Assembly: GCA_900542575.1 (NCBI GenBank)
Contig: UQOE01000002.1
Span: forward strand, 1-64,000
Length of the DNA: 64,000 nt
Source of the DNA: an uncultured Oscillospiraceae bacterium
GTDB taxonomy: Bacteria > Bacillota > Clostridia > Oscillospirales > Acutalibacteraceae
Direction of reading: 5' to 3'
Part shown: piece after piece, positions 59,953 to 64,000 of the stretch
Layout: each line of letters starts with the position of its first letter
Position numbering within the stretch: position 1 is the first letter of the stretch
Translations under genes and position numbers: made by a program
Notes under the pieces: model-generated
The model's database searches: none
What the model saw: only the letters and a program-made list of their open reading frames with translations
Told to the model about the DNA's origin: nothing

Positions 59953-59967
59953 AGAAAGCAGCCCTCC

Positions 59968-60711
59968 TCAGTGGTCATTCTCGGACAGGCCGCCGAATCG
60001 ACGGTCGCGTTTGGCGTAGTCCATGCAGGCGCGGTCCAGGTCCTCCGGCTTAAAGTCCGGCCAGAGGATGTCGTCGAACCAGAGCTCGGAATAGGCGGAC
60101 TGCCAGGTCAGGAAATTGGAGAGCCGGAGCTCGCCGCTGGGGCGGATAATGAGGTCCGGGTCCGGAAGGCCCGCCGTGTACAGGTGCTGAGAGATGGTGT
60201 CCTCCGTGATATCACCGGGCTTCATCTTCCCCTTTTTGACCTCCTCCGCAATTTCCTGCATGGCGCGGGTAATCTCCTGCCGGCCGCCGTAATTGAGGGC
60301 CATATTGACCACCATAGCATTCTTGTTGCGCATGACGAGCTGGGCAGATTTTGCAAGTACCTGCAGATACTTCGGCAGACCGGCGACGTCGCCGATGACA
60401 CGGAGATAAAAGCCGCGTTTTTCCCGGTCGTACTTGGTCTCGTCCGCCTCGGTCAGATAGTCTTTGAAAATCTGCATGAGAGCGGCGACCTCGTCTTTGG
60501 GTCGCTTCCAGTTTTCCGTGGAGAAAGCATAAAAGGTCATGGCTTCGAGGCCGATGTCGTGGCCGTAATCCATAATCTGTTTAAACACTTTGGCGCCCTG
60601 TGCATGGCCGGCGGTGCGGGGCAGACCCCTCTCGGTGGCCCAGCGGCCGTTGCCGTCCATGATAATACCGACATGCTTCGGCATGAATTCCTTCGGAGGG
60701 AGATTGGACAT
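59968..60711 (-). CDS. uppS: undecaprenyl diphosphate synthase
   Basis: UppS builds the C55 isoprenoid carrier used for peptidoglycan and other wall polymers. The 247-residue protein shows HVGIIMDGNGRWA with the catalytic Asp, MTFYAFSTENW, and the C-terminal PDLIIRPSGELRLSNF. ATG 60711 has GAGGTG upstream; an in-frame GTG three codons earlier is less likely. Confidence 0.95.
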   Translation of the reverse strand: MSNLPPKEFMPKHVGIIMDGNGRWATERGLPRTAGHAQGAKVFKQIMDYGHDIGLEAMTFYAFSTENWKRPKDEVAALMQIFKDYLTEADETKYDREKRGFYLRVIGDVAGLPKYLQVLAKSAQLVMRNKNAMVVNMALNYGGRQEITRAMQEIAEEVKKGKMKPGDITEDTISQHLYTAGLPDPDLIIRPSGELRLSNFLTWQSAYSELWFDDILWPDFKPEDLDRACMDYAKRDRRFGGLSENDH

Positions 60712-60793
60712 AAAAATCACCTCAAAAAATATGCGCAGAGCGGAGTCGCTCCGTCTCTGCGCATTTAAGTTTCATAATTAGGACGGCCGACGG

Positions 60794-61345
60794 TCAGACC
60801 GTAAGAATTTCGTTCTTCTTGGTCTCTTCGAGCTCCTCCACTTTCGCGACATATTTGTCGGTCAGCTTCTGGAGCTTCTCCTCCTGCTCGGTGCACTCGT
60901 CTTCCGTAATTTCTTTGTTCTTCTTGGCCTTTTTCAGGCTGTCCATGCCGTCCCTGCGGATGTTTCGGACAGCGACTTTGGCCTGTTCACCGCGTTTGGC
61001 GATGTCTTTTGCGAGCTCTTTGCGGCGGTCCTCCGTGAGGGACGGGAAAGTCAGACGGATGACATTGCCGTCGTTCTGCGGATGAATGCCGATGTCAGAC
61101 GTGTTGATAGCTTTTTCAATGCCCTTGAGCAGGGACTTGTCCCACGGCTGGATAACAAGGATGCGCGCCTCGGCGACCGAGACGGAGGCGAGCTGTGCCA
61201 CCGGGGTCGGCGTTCCGTAATAGTCCACTTTGACCTTGTCGAGAACAGCGGGATTGGCGCGGCCGGCACGGATTTCCGAGTAATCGGTTGCGAGCGCGTC
61301 GATGGCCTTCTGCATTCTGGTTTCTACGTCTTTATGAGAGCTCAT
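60794..61345 (-). CDS. frr: ribosome recycling factor
   Basis: RRF splits post-termination ribosomes with EF-G. The 183-residue protein has the family segments IRAGRANPAVLDKVKVDYYG and QPWDKSLLKGIEKAI. ATG 61345 follows GGAGGAG. It is in the usual place between pyrH and uppS. Confidence 0.97.
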   Translation of the reverse strand: MSSHKDVETRMQKAIDALATDYSEIRAGRANPAVLDKVKVDYYGTPTPVAQLASVSVAEARILVIQPWDKSLLKGIEKAINTSDIGIHPQNDGNVIRLTFPSLTEDRRKELAKDIAKRGEQAKVAVRNIRRDGMDSLKKAKKNKEITEDECTEQEEKLQKLTDKYVAKVEELEETKKNEILTV

Positions 61346-61381
61346 AATTCTCCTCCAATAGATTGAATCTTCTGAAATAAT

Positions 61382-62092
61382 TTATTTGCTGAGGCAGACG
61401 GTGCCGACATTTTCACCGCGGACGGCGCGGACGATGTTCTGCGGGTCCGTAAGGTTGAAAACAAGGATGTCAATGCCGTTGTCTCGGCAGAGCGAGGCAG
61501 CGGAGGCGTCCATGACGCTCAGGCCCTTTTCCAAAAGCTCTGACTGCGTCAGCACGTCAAATTTAACTGCGTCGGAATACTTGTTCGGGTCTTTGTCGTA
61601 GACGCCGTCGACGTTGGTCGCCTTAAAGATGACGTCTGCGCCGATCTGTGCTGCGCGGAGGGCGCCGGCAGAGTCGGTGGAGAAAAACGGATTGCCGGTG
61701 CCGCCGCCGAAGATGGTAACGGTTCCGTCCGCAAGGTCTTTCTTTACGTCCTCATTGTTGTAAAGCGGTGCGATGGGTTCCATGGCCACGGCAGAATAGA
61801 CCTTGGCCGGTACGCCCTGCTGAATGAGGGTGTCAGCAACAGCGATGGAATTCATGACGGTGCCGAGCATGCCGATGGAGTCGGCGCGGACCCGGTCCAT
61901 GGACCCGCTGGAACGGCCGCGCCAGAAGTTGCCGCCGCCGATGACGATGCCCACCTGGACACCCAGTCCGACGACCTCCCGGACGGCGGCGCAGATGGAC
62001 TCAATGACGTTGAAGTCAAACCCGTGTCCCTGCTCGCCGGCCAGCACCTCGCCGCTGAGTTTTAATAAAATGCGATTGTACTTTGGTTTCAT
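61382..62092 (-). CDS. pyrH: UMP kinase
   Basis: PyrH phosphorylates UMP to UDP. The 236-residue protein has RILLKLSGEVLAGEQG, VIGGGNFWRG and GGTGNPFFSTDSAGALRA, all typical of bacterial UMP kinase. In many Firmicutes it follows rpsB and tsf; here the upstream neighbour is a transglutaminase-like membrane protein, so that linkage is lost. Confidence 0.96.
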   Translation of the reverse strand: MKPKYNRILLKLSGEVLAGEQGHGFDFNVIESICAAVREVVGLGVQVGIVIGGGNFWRGRSSGSMDRVRADSIGMLGTVMNSIAVADTLIQQGVPAKVYSAVAMEPIAPLYNNEDVKKDLADGTVTIFGGGTGNPFFSTDSAGALRAAQIGADVIFKATNVDGVYDKDPNKYSDAVKFDVLTQSELLEKGLSVMDASAASLCRDNGIDILVFNLTDPQNIVRAVRGENVGTVCLSK

Positions 62093-62169
62093 AATGATCC
62101 GTCCTAAACAGATTGATTTGTGTTCATTCTACCGTAAAAAACGGCCTGTGTAAAGGAGACCCGCCCGCC

Positions 62170-64000
62170 TCAGCGGTCGGTTTTCTCCTCAAACGGCGGC
62201 GTCTCTTCCAGGGTCCGCCGGACAAAGTCCTCGCACCATTTTCTGCCCTCTGCGTTCAGCCGGTCAGGGCCGTAGCGCTCGCGGTAGATAAAGGAGAGAT
62301 ACGCGGCGTAGTCTTCGCCGAGATAGGGAATGAGATTTTCAGGGTGCTGCGGGTCAACCGGGTACCCGAGTTTCCGCAGATGCCGCAGACAGGTAACATA
62401 CCCGCGGAAGACGGCGCTCTGCTCTTCTTTCTCCGGTGAACCGTCGGAATGCGGATGCCGGCGGCGCCAGAAGAGGAAGGCGGCCGCGCCGGCGCCGAGG
62501 AGAGCGAGGGCGGCAAGGATCCAGATCCAGATCCGGCGGGCATGGGCAGGATGCCGATGAACAGCACGCTTCTGCGTTTTCTTTCGGGTGCCGTTCTGGG
62601 ATTTCTGTGTCTCTTTCTTCTGCTGCGGACTCTGCTGTTTTCGCTCACTGGTTTTGACCTCGACCGGGACCCAGCCGACATTTTCGAGATAGACCTCGAC
62701 CCACATATGGGCCTGTTTCTCGGTAACCGTTGTGATGCCGTCTTTCGGTCGGGTCCCCTGCGGGATCAGGTAGCCTTCCCGGTAGCGGGCCGGGATTCCG
62801 GCCTGTCGGAACATCAGCGTGCCCAGTGTGGCGAAGTCGTAATTGTTGCCGGACTTATTCCTGACAAAAGCGGTGAGATCTCCTTTGTTCGAGAGAGATC
62901 CTTTCTGGTAGTGGAAGTCCCGGAAGCAGGACCGGATTTCCGCGAGCACCGAAGCGGGGTCGCTGTCTTTTGAGCGGTGCCAGTCGGGAAGCATGGCCAG
63001 GAGTTCCCGGTCATCCCGGGAGAGAGCGAGATCATTTTTGTTTTGATAGCCGACATAGCGGTTATAACTTGCAAAGGCATCTTCCCAGCGCGTTCCGCGG
63101 GCATCCGTACTGGTGCGGAGGCCGCTGTCGGCAATGGGCTGGTAGAGTGAGAGAGTGACCTGATAGGAGCCGCTCAGCCGGGTTACCGGCTCGGTACGCT
63201 GAATGGGAGATTTCTCCAGTCGGAGGCCGCGCGGGTCGGCCTCATAGGGCAGCATCATGGTCTGCGAGCCGCGCTGATCTTTCGAGGCTTTCCAGGTGAT
63301 GACCATCTTCTCCTGCGGCTTCTGACCGCGGGCCGACCGGATCTGTGCAATGGCGAACTCCGGCTGCAGCCCGCCCTTTTCGGCCCGGGCAGCATCCTTT
63401 CGGTCCGCCTCATGGCGGCCGAGCGAGTTCCACTGGCCGTCGCTGTGATATTCTCCGCAGAATCCGCGCAGATAGAAGTCCCGTGTCCATCTGCCGTCTT
63501 TCTGAATAAGGCAGACGGCACCGGTACCGGTCGGGGCCTGGCGGGCCTTCTTTTCATCTCCGCGTGGCTGCTGGCTCTGCTGGCGCTGCATCTTTTTGCC
63601 CATGCGCTCCTGCTGGGAATAGGTGCTGCGGCTGTTGATCCAGGCGACATGGTCCATCCTGCGGGTCAGCGGCAGGAAGATGCTGAGAAACACAACGGCC
63701 GCCAGGAGACAGGAGAGACCCATATTGATCTGCCGGGACCGAAACGGCTTCTCTTTTCCCAGCGTAAATACGAAACTGAACACCAGGACAGCGAGATACA
63801 GGGCAAACCAGATACGCGGCGTCCCCTTAGGGTAGGGCACGCGCAGAATGAGGAACAGAGCAATGGGCAGCAGCGTGGCGAGTTGCGGATAGGCTCTTCT
63901 CCGGACGAGGAGGTCGTCGGAGACTATGGAGGAAAACAGAAGTATGACGGCCAGTAAATACAGCAGGCCAGTTCGATCCAGCAGAAGATCTGCTTTCGGC
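62170..64000 (-). CDS. transglutaminase-like membrane protein, partial at the window end
   Basis: The frame is open from 62170 through the right edge (at least 609 codons). The N-terminal part has hydrophobic segments, and the middle (SGNNYDFATLGTLMF, then GIPARYREGY) carries a transglutaminase-like core. The family nucleophile Cys, three residues before FA, is Asn here. The His of AHMWVEVYL is kept, and the GWVPVEV stretch has Glu in the usual Asp place. A C-terminal TM segment precedes a cytoplasmic domain. Enzyme activity is doubtful. Confidence 0.8.
   Translation of the reverse strand, partial: PKADLLLDRTGLLYLLAVILLFSSIVSDDLLVRRRAYPQLATLLPIALFLILRVPYPKGTPRIWFALYLAVLVFSFVFTLGKEKPFRSRQINMGLSCLLAAVVFLSIFLPLTRRMDHVAWINSRSTYSQQERMGKKMQRQQSQQPRGDEKKARQAPTGTGAVCLIQKDGRWTRDFYLRGFCGEYHSDGQWNSLGRHEADRKDAARAEKGGLQPEFAIAQIRSARGQKPQEKMVITWKASKDQRGSQTMMLPYEADPRGLRLEKSPIQRTEPVTRLSGSYQVTLSLYQPIADSGLRTSTDARGTRWEDAFASYNRYVGYQNKNDLALSRDDRELLAMLPDWHRSKDSDPASVLAEIRSCFRDFHYQKGSLSNKGDLTAFVRNKSGNNYDFATLGTLMFRQAGIPARYREGYLIPQGTRPKDGITTVTEKQAHMWVEVYLENVGWVPVEVKTSERKQQSPQQKKETQKSQNGTRKKTQKRAVHRHPAHARRIWIWILAALALLGAGAAAFLFWRRRHPHSDGSPEKEEQSAVFRGYVTCLRHLRKLGYPVDPQHPENLIPYLGEDYAAYLSFIYRERYGPDRLNAEGRKWCEDFVRRTLEETPPFEEKTDR

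Overview
The window looks like a chromosomal segment of a Gram-positive member of the Clostridia. The grounds are a PolC-type replicative polymerase, a tryptophan T-box leader, the order pyrH-frr-uppS-cdsA-dxr-rseP-ispG-polC, RbgA/YlqF, rplS beside a signal peptidase, many TTG and GTG starts with strong AGGAGG sites, and G/C-rich third codon positions. I cannot name a genus. I see no prophage, insertion sequence with a transposase, rRNA or CRISPR array. One tRNA gene, Arg(CCG), is present.

Layout. 0-3.4 kb: a DUF815 AAA+ ATPase, a hydroxyisobutyrate-dehydrogenase-like enzyme and a membrane protein. 3.5-8.3 kb: trpE-G-D-C-F under a Trp T-box, ending in a terminator without trpBA. 8.4-12.4 kb: a lipoprotein, a TetR regulator facing an aquaporin-like channel, and gdhA with paired inverted repeats around its promoter. 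12.5-17.1 kb: rplS, then lepB-rbgA-rnhB-yraN-thrC. 17.2-28.9 kb: trmB, a HAD phosphatase, tandem glycerophosphodiesterases, small secreted or charged proteins, an aldose-epimerase-like protein, a cysteine-synthase-like enzyme, a CAP-domain protein, tRNA-Arg, sfsA, yfcE and rfbB. 28.9-41 kb: tsaD-rimI-polA, dusB, a flavodoxin-like reductase, a patatin, a TMEM175-like channel candidate, and metG-tatD. 41-51.5 kb: an accessory zone with ada, a damaged alkA-like gene, an AT-rich carbonic anhydrase patch flanked by direct repeats, trxA with a divergent HxlR regulator, three consecutive frameshifted genes, a Nudix fusion, azlCD, and a TetR/SDR pair. 51.7-64 kb: the polC-ispG-rseP-dxr-cdsA-uppS-frr-pyrH block and a transglutaminase-like membrane protein running off the window end.

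Most notable points. (1) PolC lacks the 3'-5' exonuclease normally inserted in its PHP domain, while all nine PHP metal ligands appear intact; PolA also lacks the exonuclease acidic motif, so neither polymerase here carries a classical proofreading domain. (2) Three adjacent same-strand genes (44.5-46.4 kb) each carry one small frameshift. One of them is a MurD-like ligase without a normal ATP loop. (3) rseP has no canonical start upstream of its HExxH zinc site. (4) Several promoter-embedded inverted repeats (3.4, 12.4, 46.5 and 50.6 kb) look like operators for regulators that I cannot identify. (5) Intergenic hairpins sharing a CACTGCAGA-type core recur across the window.
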